Shown here: piece after piece, positions 9,789 to 19,835 of the stretch
Layout of the letters: the number at the start of each line of letters is the position of its first letter
How positions within the stretch are numbered: the stretch's first letter is position 1
Origin: Nothophaeocryptopus gaeumannii
Taxonomy: Eukaryota; Ascomycota; Dothideomycetes; Mycosphaerellales; Mycosphaerellaceae
Assembly: GCA_031771865.1 (NCBI GenBank)
Contig: JASISA010000009.1
Location: 868,001-932,000, forward strand
DNA length: 64,000 nucleotides
Direction of reading: 5' to 3'
Notes under the pieces: generated by a model
Told to the model about the DNA's origin: nothing
The model's database searches: none
What the model saw: only the letters and a program-made list of their open reading frames with translations
Position numbers and translations under genes: made by a program

Positions 9789-10696
9789 AGGCATCTACCT
9801 ACCCGCCGGAGATGTACGGTTGTATCAGGTTGATCATGGATCGCAAAGCATGCGCATGCTGTGATTGGAGTGGTAGTAACGACAGCATGGCAATGAAAAG
9901 TTGTTTCAGATTCGACTTCATCTCGTCGAGTGCTTATTATTGCTGCTGTCGATTCAATCTTCAATTTGCATCCGATAGCTACGGTTGCCTGCTCGTCCGA
10001 TTGATCTTCGTCTCCGAACTGACCAACATGGGCCACTTATCGACCAGCACTGACCAGTGAGTTATGCTCTGAGACTTGTACCTGCAGTAGTAAGCGGTTA
10101 GTTGCGGCCAAGCTTGACATGGTCATTCGATCTCTTCAAAAGTCTGTCCGAATGGCTTCAGTGCATCAACGCTACAGTATTCCTCTTCGTTGGATGCGAA
10201 AGTAGATGTATGATCTCGAAGCGAGTGAGACGTGAATGTCGTCCTGTTCCTTGGCCGGTGTTGTCATCTGAGAGTGGGATGTGCTGTTGTCTATGTCTAA
10301 TTATTTCGATTGATGATGACTACAGCCCGGGCATGCATCTTTGCACCATCAAGGTAAATAGCGGCATGAATGGTCTTGTAGACTTTGTCTTGATAGCAGC
10401 TTTCATTGACAAGTCTAGTGAGGAATTACAGTCGTCGAAGCAAAGACTTTGCATAGCTTGGCAGCTTCGTCGGTCTGCAGGTGGAACAGCGAAAGCTTTG
10501 CAAGGCTTTTGGGTCCTTCGAAAGGTCTGTTCCGGCCGTATGAGCCATATGAGTGACTCAGGTCCATAAGAGAGTGTTCGTCAAGGTCTGGAAGGTAATC
10601 GCAGATGTGTCGAACGTACCCATCCTCGTGATGGATCAGGTAAGCTTATATTAATTGGTTGAAAATCGGGATACCCAAGCACAGTTACGCGGAACA
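9789..10696. other. intergenic region before tRNA-Thr(AGU)
   Basis: About 0.9 kb holding the 3' UTR of the acidic-protein gene and the 5' flank of the tRNA. Open frames here (for example about 10102-10569) have no recognisable domains and coding-unlike composition. I see no other gene. Confidence 0.5.
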
Positions 10697-10711
10697 GCCC
10701 TCTTAGCTCAG

Positions 10712-10761
10712 GTAAATTAGCTTCCATCGCTCTGAAGTCTCTCAATCTAACATCTCCCTAG
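10712..10761 (+). other. 50-nt spliceosomal-type intron in the D-loop of tRNA-Thr(AGU)
   Basis: Sequence begins GTAAATTAGC and ends CTAACATCTCCCTAG. The branch-like CTAAC (10747-10751) lies 11 nt before the end, and the exon junction is CAG|G. Length, branch spacing and acceptor match protein-coding introns in this window, for instance SDR intron 1 with CTAACATTTCTCAG. No bulge-helix-bulge context for tRNA splicing endonuclease is evident at this site. Excision restores a canonical D-arm exactly. Confidence 0.85.
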
Positions 10762-10782
10762 GGGTAGAGCGCGTCACTAGTA

Positions 10783-10804
10783 CCCTCCGGGCGTAGGCCT
10801 GCTT
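10783..10804 (+). other. 22-nt canonical-position anticodon-loop intron
   Basis: Lies between tRNA positions 37 and 38, the site cut by the tRNA splicing endonuclease in all eukaryotes. Removal gives the 7-nt loop CTAGTAA. Confidence 0.85.
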
Positions 10805-10846
10805 ATGACGAGGTCATTGGTTCGAATCCAGTAGAGGGCATTCTTC

Positions 10847-10850
10847 TTTT
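10847..10850 (+). terminator. Pol III T-run terminator
   Basis: TTCTTCTTTT directly after the tRNA 3' end, with the TTTT seven bases past the discriminator. Confidence 0.75.
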
Positions 10851-12019
10851 GCTCGTCCAGTTATTGTTTTGTTGTATATCGTTGTGGTGGTGGTGTTGGT
10901 GGTTGCAGGTTTGGTTCTATTCACCCACCGGGCTTGGCGTTGACAAAAGTGGGTCCGCTTGGAATTTTTTGATGTGGATAGCTTGGCTTAATTTCGTGCG
11001 CTTTCCTTTCTGCTTCAACAACACTCTTGAGGCACCTCAGAAAGGCATTCCATTTATCTTGCACGCTCGCAAAGATCATTGAAGCTGGCTTCGTGGAGTC
11101 CTCTAGTCTCGAGGCCCTTCCAGCGTCGATCTTCAGCGATACCAAGAGGCTGTGACTGTTGTTAGAGTCCCAACGGATCTCTTTGGCACTCAAGACACAA
11201 CCATGCCTGTGTCCAACGCAACTATGTATAGGTTGCAAGTATCCTGTCTGGAGCATTGCAAGGCTCGATGATGGCTGGCGAGATCATCACACCACAAGCT
11301 GTTGCGGCTGCATACGATGCGGCTGAGCCTACACTGGGAGCGCTATGGCGGACCTCGCGTGTCCGGACTCTGTATTCCGCGATTCTTGCAATATGCATAT
11401 AATCTCATCTGATTTATTTTCCCGAAGCTATTAAGATATTTCAATTCACTTCGTTAAAACGTGGATTCAGGCTGAATTTCCAGATAAGCATGATGTCTCA
11501 TCATGCGTGGAGATGGCAGAGATAGGTTTGATCGCGTCGCTCATCGCGGTCGTTGGAGCTGGAACGAAGATATAAGTTGCACTTTCGACTTTGCAGTCAC
11601 CGTAGGCAGCGCGGGAAGAGAGTTGCAGCACATCGGAAGCGAGATCCCGGGTCTCTGCTCCGCTCTGATCAGTCTGTCCTCGAACATGCTCACCTTCAGC
11701 CCACATCAACAGCCATCAAGACTCTACAGAAGATCATCAGCAAGAGCAGAGCCGAGCCATATTTGTGGTTATCGAACAAACAGTGTCCGCTCTTTCAGTC
11801 TTAAGGGCGATGGCACTTTTCCATTTGTCACGCCGGCCTTTGCCGACAAGGTCGAATGAACATTCAAGAAGCCGAAGGTCTTGGAGTTGCACTCGACACT
11901 GGAGGCGTTCAAGTCAACACTAAGTATAATGCTAATGACGATGATACTCGCCGAGAGAGTGTCGCAAGCGAAGTCCGGCAGCATGATGCCCAACGATGAT
12001 GTAGAGCAGTTGGAGCAGT
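10851..12019. other. intergenic stretch without a recognised gene
   Basis: About 1.2 kb with only short, domain-free open frames on both strands. GTGGTGGTGGTGTTGGTGG near 10887 is a simple low-complexity patch. Nothing else recognised. Confidence 0.45.
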
Positions 12020-12872
12020 ATGAAGATGAGGTCGAAAAAAAGAGCAGCAGGCACTGCTACTTCCCGATGTCAATGCAACTACCCCCACGAAGTTTCACAA
12101 AGACGCAGGAGCAAGGCCCGCCTTGTCCGCATGTTCAGCGGTCTTTCAGTACATACCGACTTGCCTCACAATAATCCAAGTGCCACGAAGACCAAAGCGC
12201 ATATCTTCCGCTGGAACGGCAACTACGCCCATGGACCTGCTCAAAAAATGGACTGATCAAGCCAACAAGACTGCTTCGCAGAACCATGCACATCTAAGAG
12301 TCACGCAGCTATCAGAAGCTGATATATGGCGTGATTCGAAGTTCTCATTCTTAGGACGTCCGATACCAGAGGTGCTGAGTTTGAAATCACCTGACGAGAT
12401 CGGTATACTGCGAGTCACATCTGACATGATCTCACCGAAGACTGGCAGAGTGCAGAGCATTGGCTTCCATCATGTGGTCGGCGTAGATGGGCCAACAGAA
12501 GTATCGCCCACTCGCTCAATGAATCACGGCCATGGCGAAGACTACCATTCTATCACGAAATCCATCCTCCTGGGGCACGGTCTTCCTGCAGACGCTGGCA
12601 AGGTTTCGTTGTGCATATATTTCGATGGGAAGAAAAAAGTTCGAAAGGCATCAGAGCAGCCACTATTGGCAATGCATTAGGAGGGTCCGTACAGCCCGTA
12701 AAATACAGGGAGACTGGGCGGCGAGGGGCGTGACTATAATTGGAGGAGGAATGTCCTTCTTCATGGCCATGTACTTCAGTCAGGAGTTTCTGGTCTATGC
12801 AACGTGTGGTGGGCGGAACAAACATGAGTGCACGGAGTGGTATGCCAGCCGCAATATGACAATGCCTATTTG
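12020..12872 (+). pseudogene. probable decayed gene of unknown family
   Basis: Three overlapping frames each hold a plausible protein segment in succession. The first has basic, Cys-containing KKRAAGTATSRCQCNYPHEV (from 12020). The second has MDLLKKWTDQANKTASQNHA to KVSLCIYFDGKKK (about 12230-12630). The third has GVTIIGGGMSFFMAMYFSQE followed by FLVYATCGGRNKHECTEWYA (to 12872), which includes one hydrophobic helix. The frame changes lack convincing splice sites, so the region looks like a frameshifted gene, although unrecognised short introns could rescue part of it. No family assignment. Confidence 0.35.
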
Positions 12873-12993
12873 ATGAGCATGATAGCCAGGAATGGGAAGA
12901 GACTGGAGAGCACGGAATTTGGGATTGCGCATGAGCGAATCGAGCTGCTGGGGTCGGTCATGCATTGACAGATTCTTGAGCTATGTCAGGCCT

Positions 12994-13716
12994 TCAGAGA
13001 GCTTTCATCTTCTCAAGAAGCTCCTCCATACTATCCGCATAAAGATCAAACTTCCCAAACACATCCGTACACGGATCATGCTCCTCAAAGGTCAAATACG
13101 CCGTCTTGAATCCCGCCTTCCTCGCAGCAATCAAATCCCAAGCATGCGCAGCAATAAACCACCTCTCCCCATCTCCCTCCGTTCCAAGCCCTCTCGAAGT
13201 CAACACTTTGTGAGTATTTTCATAAACCCTCGGATCCGGTTTCGCCACTTGAATATCATCACAACTCAACAAATGATCCCCGTCAAGATCAATCCTCGCC
13301 AACTCATAATACTTCAAACTCGTCGCCTTCCCTCCATTCGTCACACCATACACATCCCATCCCGCCTCTCTCAATCCATCATAACACCTCTTCAACCCCG
13401 GTCTCGCCTGCAATTTCTTCACTTCTTCCATCACGGCCGCTACATCGTCATCACTGACTTCTTCCAACGGTAAATCGACAACCGCACATGCTCTCCGGAA
13501 CGTTGATTTTAGGATCTGCGCTATGGGCGTGTAGGAGCCGACGAGAGAGGTATAGGTGAAATCCCGTTGAGCGGCGAAGAACCAGCCGAAAAAGACGCCT
13601 TTGGGAGAGGCGTTTACGGTAGAGAGTTTGCTGCCGAGACGGGATTGGATTACGGAGATGGCGGATTCGAAACCGAAGCAAGTTCCTAGGACGTCGAAGG
13701 ATGCGGATTTGGGCAT
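12994..13716 (-). CDS. haloacid dehalogenase-like (HAD) hydrolase
   Basis: Single-exon gene of 240 residues. The ATG at 13716 is chosen because the HAD nucleophile motif follows directly (SASFDVLGTCFG, Asp at residue 8). The frame is open upstream to 13830 but the extra residues are low-complexity. Motif II is VYGVTNGGKA, the conserved Lys is in IQVAKPDPRVYE, and the C-terminal aspartate/alanine region is FIAAHAWDLIAARKAGFKTA. The order and length match type II 2-haloacid dehalogenases, which hydrolyse small organic halides or act as phosphatases, presumably in the cytosol. The usual DxxxD motif IV appears as HAWD, as in the 2-haloacid dehalogenase subgroup. Substrate cannot be predicted from sequence alone. 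Confidence 0.85.
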   Translation of the reverse strand: MPKSASFDVLGTCFGFESAISVIQSRLGSKLSTVNASPKGVFFGWFFAAQRDFTYTSLVGSYTPIAQILKSTFRRACAVVDLPLEEVSDDDVAAVMEEVKKLQARPGLKRCYDGLREAGWDVYGVTNGGKATSLKYYELARIDLDGDHLLSCDDIQVAKPDPRVYENTHKVLTSRGLGTEGDGERWFIAAHAWDLIAARKAGFKTAYLTFEEHDPCTDVFGKFDLYADSMEELLEKMKAL

Positions 13717-14327
13717 GTTTCTTGCTGGGGGGAACTCGTATAGACAGTCTTCGTTCTGGCTGGAAAGAGTACTATGTATCCCTGGGGCGAATTGGCGGTT
13801 TGGTTGGGTGTTGGGGTGGCTCGAGACCATAAAATGAGAGAGCGAGATAGGATCGAGAAGGTTTCTGATATCCTTACCTTGAATGACAATGCTATTGTCG
13901 TTTCACCTGACGTTGGCAGCGAAGGTGGAGGTGAAGTGCTCATTTGGAATCACAAGGACCCTTGCACGATGACGTCTGTTGACTTTCTCGGACCTGAGTG
14001 GACTTCAAACGTTGGCTTCCTTCCCTTGCGTTGAACTGGACGGCTTCGCTGCTATAAACATTCATTCGAGTTCAACGCCATCAGAAGTGGAAACGACGAG
14101 CTTTCCAGAGTAACGTCTCCTGCGCTCACTCATGGATAGTGCCAGCTTACCTTCACATGAATGATGTTCTACAACATTAATATCTTCATTTTGCGATGTC
14201 CACTTTTCAAAAGCTCAATGTCTATATCCCAAAGCGCCGTAAACTGCATTTCGATGGAAGCGGCAAATAGAAGCTGCTTGCATCGTGTTGCACAATCCAT
14301 ATGTACAGATGCGGCCTGCGCGTGTGA

Positions 14328-15725
14328 TTAAGCGCCGAAAGGCGTCTTCTTGTAGTCGGAGGGGATTGATGGCCAGAAGAAGTACCCGCAGAAGACCACA
14401 ACAGCCGCGACGGCACCAATGGCGATCGCTCTTGCGCGCGCCGGGTTTTCTTGGCGCATGCCTCCGAGCGCGAGCTGGGTGTCCCGGAGCAGGTTCTTCG
14501 TGCCGTCGGCGCCAAGCTTGTAGTAGACCAGACCGCCAAGCGCGATTGAGTATCCGAAGAACTGAAGCGGAGCGACCGGGTCTCTGAAGATGGCCATAGA
14601 GGCGACGACCAGAAGAATGTCCTTAAGCACACCAGAAAGCGTGAGGACGACGGCGGAAGTTTTGCCAATCTGTTGAAGTCAGTGTGGGGTAGAAGAGTCT
14701 TGGAGTCGCTGTTGCACTCACCAAGAAAACAACAGAAACGTTCAGGGCGAACGCCACTGCGGCGTTGGCGATCAGGATCAAGATGCCGAGGTTGTAGATG
14801 TCGCTCATGTGCATCTTTGGGATTTCGAAGAACAAAGTGAAAACTCCGTTGATGACAGCGCAGGCTGGCGCGTAGTAGTAAAGCGAGACAAGAGGATCCA
14901 TCTTGAACTCTGGGGCGTTCAGAATGCGCTGGACCATAACCAGGCGGATAGCCTCGAAGACGATTCCGGCCATTTGGACTAGGACATATTAGTGCGGATT
15001 CACGTATTGGGCGCCGTCATACTCACTCAAGAAACCGGCCAGGACGAACTTGATCTCTCCGTAGGAAGCGATGATGACACCGACCATGATGGCAGAGACA
15101 TTGGCAAGCTTCTTCATGTCCGGGGGAGCGATTCCGAACATCCACGTCGCGACCAGGGTGGCAACGGCATTCGACGCTTTCAACATTTGGATGAAAGACA
15201 CGCTCAAATACAGATAGGCGACGTTTCCGCAGATCAAGCTGAAACTGAAAAAGAGACCGATGGGCAGAATGGCTTTGATGTAGGTATCGCGGTTCATCGG
15301 GACCTTATGTCTTGAATCCAGAGTAGTCGTGAACCGGGCCATTCCTTGGGTGACAATGGTCGCGAAAAGCATATGCCATGTTGTCAGGAAGAGCGCTACT
15401 CGCTAATCAGTATGGGACAACATTTTGTCGACGTCTAGATAATTACTCACGGAACTCGAACTTGGCGGTGTGGAGGACCCATTTATTGAAGAGAATCACG
15501 CTACCGCTGAGCGAGATCCAGAGGCTGATCACATGTCAGTATTGAATGTCGTCAATGCGCGTGGATGGTACGGAATGCGCACGCGATGTAGAAGGCCGGG
15601 TGAATGTTGTCTTTAACAGCTGGCTCTGACACTGGCGCCGCGGCAGGCGGAGCTGCGGGGGCCTCGCCGCCCTCGAGCTTGCGGTCCTGCTCGGCGGAGC
15701 CTCTGCTGTCGCCCTTGGAGTCCAT
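14328..15725 (-). CDS. SLC35/TPT-type nucleotide-sugar or triose-phosphate transporter
   Basis: Five exons (15725-15583, 15524-15451, 15395-15027, 14978-14722, 14669-14328) with four 48-58 nt introns give 394 residues. A Pro/Ala-rich cytosolic N-terminus of about 40 residues precedes about ten predicted hydrophobic helices, beginning ALWISLSGSVILFNKWVLHT. Characteristic family segments are FLTTWHMLFATIVTQGMARF, VSFIQMLKASNAVATLVATW, FEAIRLVMVQRILN, and the C-terminal SGVLKDILLVVASMAIFRDP with PLQFFGYSIALGGLVYYKLG. These antiporters sit mostly in Golgi or ER membranes and exchange nucleotide sugars or phosphorylated metabolites. The exact substrate is not deducible. The ATG at 15725 is preferred over 15869 because the upstream codons are not hydrophobic or conserved-looking. 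Confidence 0.88.
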
Positions 15726-16241
15726 CGCGCCTTTGCTGGTATGGCACCAGCGAGTGTCGATGAGATGGGAGAGCAGGCGATGGGAGATGTCGCGAGGAGG
15801 TGGGTTGTTGTCGCGGTGCTCGGTGATAAAAGAAGGAAAAGGAGTCGTGAGCCGTAATCCAGGGTCCAAGGGTTTTGAGGTGCGAGACAGGCTCCGGCTC
15901 TGATTGGCGCATCGAACTTTGATGGCGGGTCAACCTAGGCACGTGCTGTCCGTGCTCCTCCTACCTTGAAACTCAACGACGCGCACTCGTCGCGCTCATC
16001 ATCATCATCATCACAGTCTCACACGAGTCTCAAATACACTGATTACGAGTCTCAAATACGTTGATAGCCGAAGTACACACGGCTTGTAGACATACTTAAC
16101 GTTTCTGTGTGCGACAGCTCAGACACAATACCACCTCCATTCCACGTTACACCCACGGCGCCTTCCAGGCACATCCCAACATCGCTGCAATGGCCATATA
16201 TCGGGAATTACCACTTCCTCCTTAGCCAGCATCAGGCGTCA

Positions 16242-17120
16242 TCAATCATCCAGCACGTATTTGCTGTCGCCATAGTAGTTGCCATAATGAGCTCTGGCTT
16301 CGTCGGTGGCACTCACAGTCCCATAGATATTCTTCCGACTATCCATTGGTCCCCTGTACTCGCTCGAGATATAGTCTCCCGCCTGGATTCGCGCCTTCCC
16401 GGACGTGTTGACGATACGGTACTCGTGCCCTCCAACAGCGGCGACGCTCTCGAGACCTGCCTTCAAACCTGGATCGACTTCCGCTGCGGCCTCGTCAAGG
16501 AACTCAGGAACGCCCCCCAGTGCTTTCAGCTCTTGCTTCGGCAGTAGCTCTGCTGCTTGACGCTTCGCCAGGACCATTTGCTTCTCCTGTGTGCCTGGGA
16601 AGAGCTGTACCAGCTCAGTGATGAATTCGCGCTGGTCACTGACGAGCTTGCTGAATCTGCGCTCATCATGAAGCGCCCATAGCGCTCTTTGTTTGAGAGA
16701 TGAATGCTGCTGTCTGCTGGCCGCAAGCAATCGAGCGCGGCTAGTCAGAGCCGCCACTGACTGGGCTTCGGGTTCTGGCTCTGGAATTGCTGTCGATGTA
16801 CCTCGCTTGTAGCGTCGAGACGCTCGCTCTGCTTCTTCAAAGCCATACTCGATCTCTCCCAGGAGTCGCTTGACATCTTCGACCTCCTGCGGGCTAGCGA
16901 CAGGCCATTTGGACATCGCCTGCGACGGGTCGTCGACAATCTCAACCGTTTCTTTCCAGCGTGCGAGCCGGAGCTGGAGCAAGCTGACTTTGAGTGCGGT
17001 CTTCTCGTACTCTGCTCCGTACTTGGCACCAGATTCAAGATATTGGAATGCGCTCATGCAGCTGTCGAAGAGAGCTACCATGCCCACTCCGCCAATGACA
17101 AGGCCGGCTACTTCGGCCAT
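16242..17120 (-). CDS. HET-S-like HeLo-domain protein with C-terminal HRAM amyloid motifs
   Basis: Single exon, 292 residues, close to the 289 of Podospora HET-S. The start at 17120 puts MAEVAGLVIGGVGMVALFDS first, the usual HeLo beginning; the open frame extends 12 codons further 5'. Residues 1 to about 220 form the alpha-helical HeLo domain (SAFQYLESGAKYGAEYEKTA, LKVSLLQLRLARWKET, FITELVQLFPGTQEKQM). From residue 233 two imperfect repeats align without gaps: EYRIVNTSGKARIQAGDY and IYGTVSATDEARAHYGNY, sharing Y, V, AR and G-(D/N)-x-Y spacing. This matches the HET-s related amyloid motif, which forms a beta-solenoid prion fold that triggers the membrane-active HeLo domain in programmed cell death. 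The usual activating NLR partner gene is not in this window. Confidence 0.88.
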   Translation of the reverse strand: MAEVAGLVIGGVGMVALFDSCMSAFQYLESGAKYGAEYEKTALKVSLLQLRLARWKETVEIVDDPSQAMSKWPVASPQEVEDVKRLLGEIEYGFEEAERASRRYKRGTSTAIPEPEPEAQSVAALTSRARLLAASRQQHSSLKQRALWALHDERRFSKLVSDQREFITELVQLFPGTQEKQMVLAKRQAAELLPKQELKALGGVPEFLDEAAAEVDPGLKAGLESVAAVGGHEYRIVNTSGKARIQAGDYISSEYRGPMDSRKNIYGTVSATDEARAHYGNYYGDSKYVLDD

Positions 17121-18348
17121 TTGTAGAGTCTCGCGAAAGTCGATTGGTCTCTTCAATATGCGCTTCTACTGATCATCAGAAACTCGGGAAGCGCTCGTCG
17201 AGGGCATGGTGGAAAGATATTCAGCTGAGACGGAACACAACACCGCCCACTGCTAGCAAACGCCTCATGCGGCCTCCACTTGGGCGCAGGCTGAGCCCGC
17301 ACGCCACCGAAGCGTCCGTTTGAAGGAATTGCTGGCCAGGATCGGAGACTCAGTAAGCCTACAGATCGGTTGTTTCGCTTCTCTTGAAAGTCAGCTCATA
17401 ACGATCTGTCTCACTGTACTGGTGGCCAGGATCGAGTAAAAATGCCGCAGAAGTGGCACTGCGCTCAAGCATCGACTGAGATGCCTTGCTGCCTTAGCGC
17501 TTTGCCAAGAACTCAGCCAGAGTGAGCGGAGCAGCATACATATAACGGCATGTCTTCAGAGTCAAACGTCACTACATTCCATCACGGAGTCGGACTTCTC
17601 TCTGAAGTAGACTCAGAATTTAGGAGATTCTGCGGTGTCTGGTACTGCTGACCATTCTGCTGATTCGTTAACGAATCTTCGTCCCCACCTCAAGAAATAC
17701 ACCCCTCTCGATCACTTCCTCTCATCATCAGGCCTACATGAGCCCACAGTCGTACTATGCTCGGGTATACTCGACATCCAAACGGCAGCTAGGGAGCACA
17801 ATCGCAGAATAGCTCATTGTAACATCAGTATCATAAAGAGAGCACACAGTCGAGCAATCATCAAGATCTCATCAGCTTCCATGCCGCCAGCTTCCGGTCG
17901 TTCCCTCTCGTGTACCACCGAACACTGGTACGACAAGTCGACTAGCTGCACTCAGTCCAACATTGGACAATCGGTGTTCTCGCCGTGCTTATATCCTCTG
18001 GAATTGAACAATTAGACTCAGGAACATATCGATGAGATGGTGACGACTCGGTATACCGGTCCAAGCCTTCCGTCGACCATCGTGCTATGACTCTGCAGCA
18101 TAGAGGCCGTGCTTCTAGCACCAAGGCTGCAGAGCCATAGGTTGCAGAAACGCGACCGTCTAGGCGTGAGGAGTGTATGCGATAAGCCAAGCAACGGTAG
18201 GTCGCAGCTGGATGGTACTTGTTGCGTCTAGGTTCTCGAAGTGCAATGTTTTGCAAGAGTAGTAAACCATTCGCTTCCTCACTTTTCATTCATTGAGTCG
18301 CTCCTTGAATCCCGATCTGGTCCGCAAGCTCGAATCTGCCAGGCCGTC
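17121..18348. other. intergenic region between HeLo and tyrosinase genes
   Basis: About 1.2 kb shared as divergent upstream region. It contains two copies of TGGCCAGGATCG (near 17333 and 17425) about 90 bp apart. Short open frames (17635-18015 and others) show no domain. No gene recognised. Confidence 0.45.
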
Positions 18349-19476
18349 ATGGCAGCCCTGCTCATGAAAGTGATGCTAGCTTTGCTACTTTCAGCAACAT
18401 CAACATTTGCTCTACCCAGCGAGAAGAGGCAAGCACCAGCTTGTTCAAATCCCGTACAGCGGCGATCATGGTAAGTGCCGCAGACCCAAACCCTCCCTAC
18501 ACCCCTTCTAACAGCCCTCCCCCAGGACCGCTCTCTCCAACGACGACAAACTCGCCTACCTCAACGCCGAAAAATGCCTCATGAACACACCTCCCGGCTA
18601 CGGCATCTCCGGCGCCCAACACGTCTGGGACGAACTCCAATGGGTACACATCCGCAACACGAACTGGATTCACGGCGTAGCGGCTTTCCTCCCCTGGCAT
18701 CGCTACTACATGACGGTGCATGAACGCCTCCTCCAACGCCATTGCGGGTTTCAGGGAGGCGTCCCCTTCTGGGACGAAGCGGTAGATGCGAATAACATCC
18801 GCGCCTCCCCAGTTTGGGATCCCACCTACGGTGTCGGAGCAGACGGAGAAGGAGAAAATCGTTGCGTACCGAACGGACCTTTTTCAAACCTCACATTACG
18901 GTTTAACGGTGACGCCACCCCGGGTAATGAATACTGTCTCGCTCGCCAACTCGACGAAGCCGCGTTCCGCGGCGCTCGACAAGAAGAAGTCGATATCTGT
19001 TTCAACAGTCCCGATTGGGCGAGTGCTAGTAGATGTTATGAGAATTTCGTGCATACGGCGGGTCATGATGGGACGGGAAGGGTTATGGCTGATGCGTTGC
19101 TTGCGCCGGGGGATCCGATTTTCTTTTTACATCGTGAGTTCTCTTCCCTCTCCTCACTATCCAAAATGCTCAAAAGGGTGTGTTTTGCTGATACTTGACA
19201 GATACCAACCTCGACCGCCTCTGGTGGCGCTGGCAACAAGCCGGTTTGCCCGGGAGATTGACTGAGATGAATCGACCGAATACTCCCTCGGCGGAGTTTA
19301 ATCAGGCGAATGGATGGTCGACGCCGGGGCCTGAGTTTACGGAGTTTAGTGGTGATGGGGGACCGGAGACGACGTTGGACCATGTGCTGTGGATGGGTGG
19401 GATTTTGCCGAATGCCACGATTCGGGATGTGATGGATTTGAGGGGTGAGATGATTTGTGCGGAGTATGTGTATTAG
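18349..19476 (+). CDS. secreted tyrosinase (type-3 copper oxidase)
   Basis: Exons 18349-18470, 18526-19133 and 19202-19476 (introns of 55 and 68 nt) encode 334 residues. The N-terminus MAALLMKVMLALLLSATSTF is a signal peptide and SEKRQ a likely pro-peptide cleavage site. The copper-A region is WVHIRNTNWIHGVAAFLPWH followed by RYYMTVHE. The copper-B region is FVHTAGHDGTG and, across the second intron, DPIFFLHHTNLDRLWWRWQ, the standard histidine set of fungal tyrosinases. These enzymes hydroxylate monophenols and oxidise diphenols to quinones, for example in melanin formation or phenol detoxification. At 334 residues it lacks the long C-terminal shielding domain of mushroom tyrosinases and resembles the short secreted ascomycete class. 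Start chosen at the first Met giving a signal peptide. Confidence 0.92.
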
Positions 19477-19835
19477 GAGGGGAGGAGAGGGTGATGGTCG
19501 TAATTTCGATGGATATGGGTGTAGACGCATGAGATGTGAGGATGATGTGTAGGGGGTGTTGAGGCGGAATAGTGAGAGAAGTTGTGAGACACAGAAAAAT
19601 CTGTTAATACACCACACTATCTGACTGTCACAGACATATGGAATAAGCCGTCGTCAAATCATCGAGCAGTCTGTTCCTGCCCTTTTTCATCCCTTCCATG
19701 CCAGCTCATACTATTACAATACTATTACAACCTTCATCTTCAATCTGATGCTAAATCCTCCGAAGGATAGCACAAGTGAGTAGGAGCCTTGACCTTGTTC
19801 TTCAGCGTTGGCAAACACCCATCGGCAGCAATACT
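19477..19835. other. convergent 3' region
   Basis: 3' UTRs of the tyrosinase (plus) and the CFEM receptor (minus). It includes a near-perfect repeat of ACTATTACAATACTATTACA at about 19708. No gene seen. Confidence 0.45.

Larger units (their letters stand above)
10697..10840 (+). tRNA. tRNA-Thr(AGU) with D-loop spliceosomal-type intron and anticodon intron
   Basis: The 3' part has a perfect B box (GGTTCGAATCC, 10819-10829). The acceptor arm pairs 7 of 7 (10697-10703 with 10833-10839) with discriminator A at 10840. The D stem GCTC (10706-10709) pairs with GAGC (10767-10770), the anticodon stem 10772-10776 pairs perfectly with 10806-10810, and the T stem 816-820/828-832 has one G-U pair. The anticodon AGT at 10779-10781 reads Thr ACN after inosine modification. 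Two stretches do not belong to the mature RNA: 10783-10804, a 22-nt insertion one base 3' of the anticodon where normal tRNA introns sit, and 10712-10761, a 50-nt insertion in the D-loop with GT, CTAAC and AG signals. Removing both leaves 72 nt with a standard D-loop AGGGGTA. The A box is split by the D-loop insertion. A TTTT terminator follows. Confidence 0.93.

Noticed and set aside
9353..10036. Long minus-strand frame rich in Ser opposite the acidic-protein gene
   Set aside because: It is the antisense reading of Asp/Glu codon runs; the plus strand has a proper ATG, introns and stop.
10712..10761. D-loop insertion as an assembly error or simple tRNA pseudogene
   Set aside because: Exact GT-AG borders, a branch site and fully preserved stems on both sides make random insertion unlikely, and a second tRNA shows the same phenomenon.
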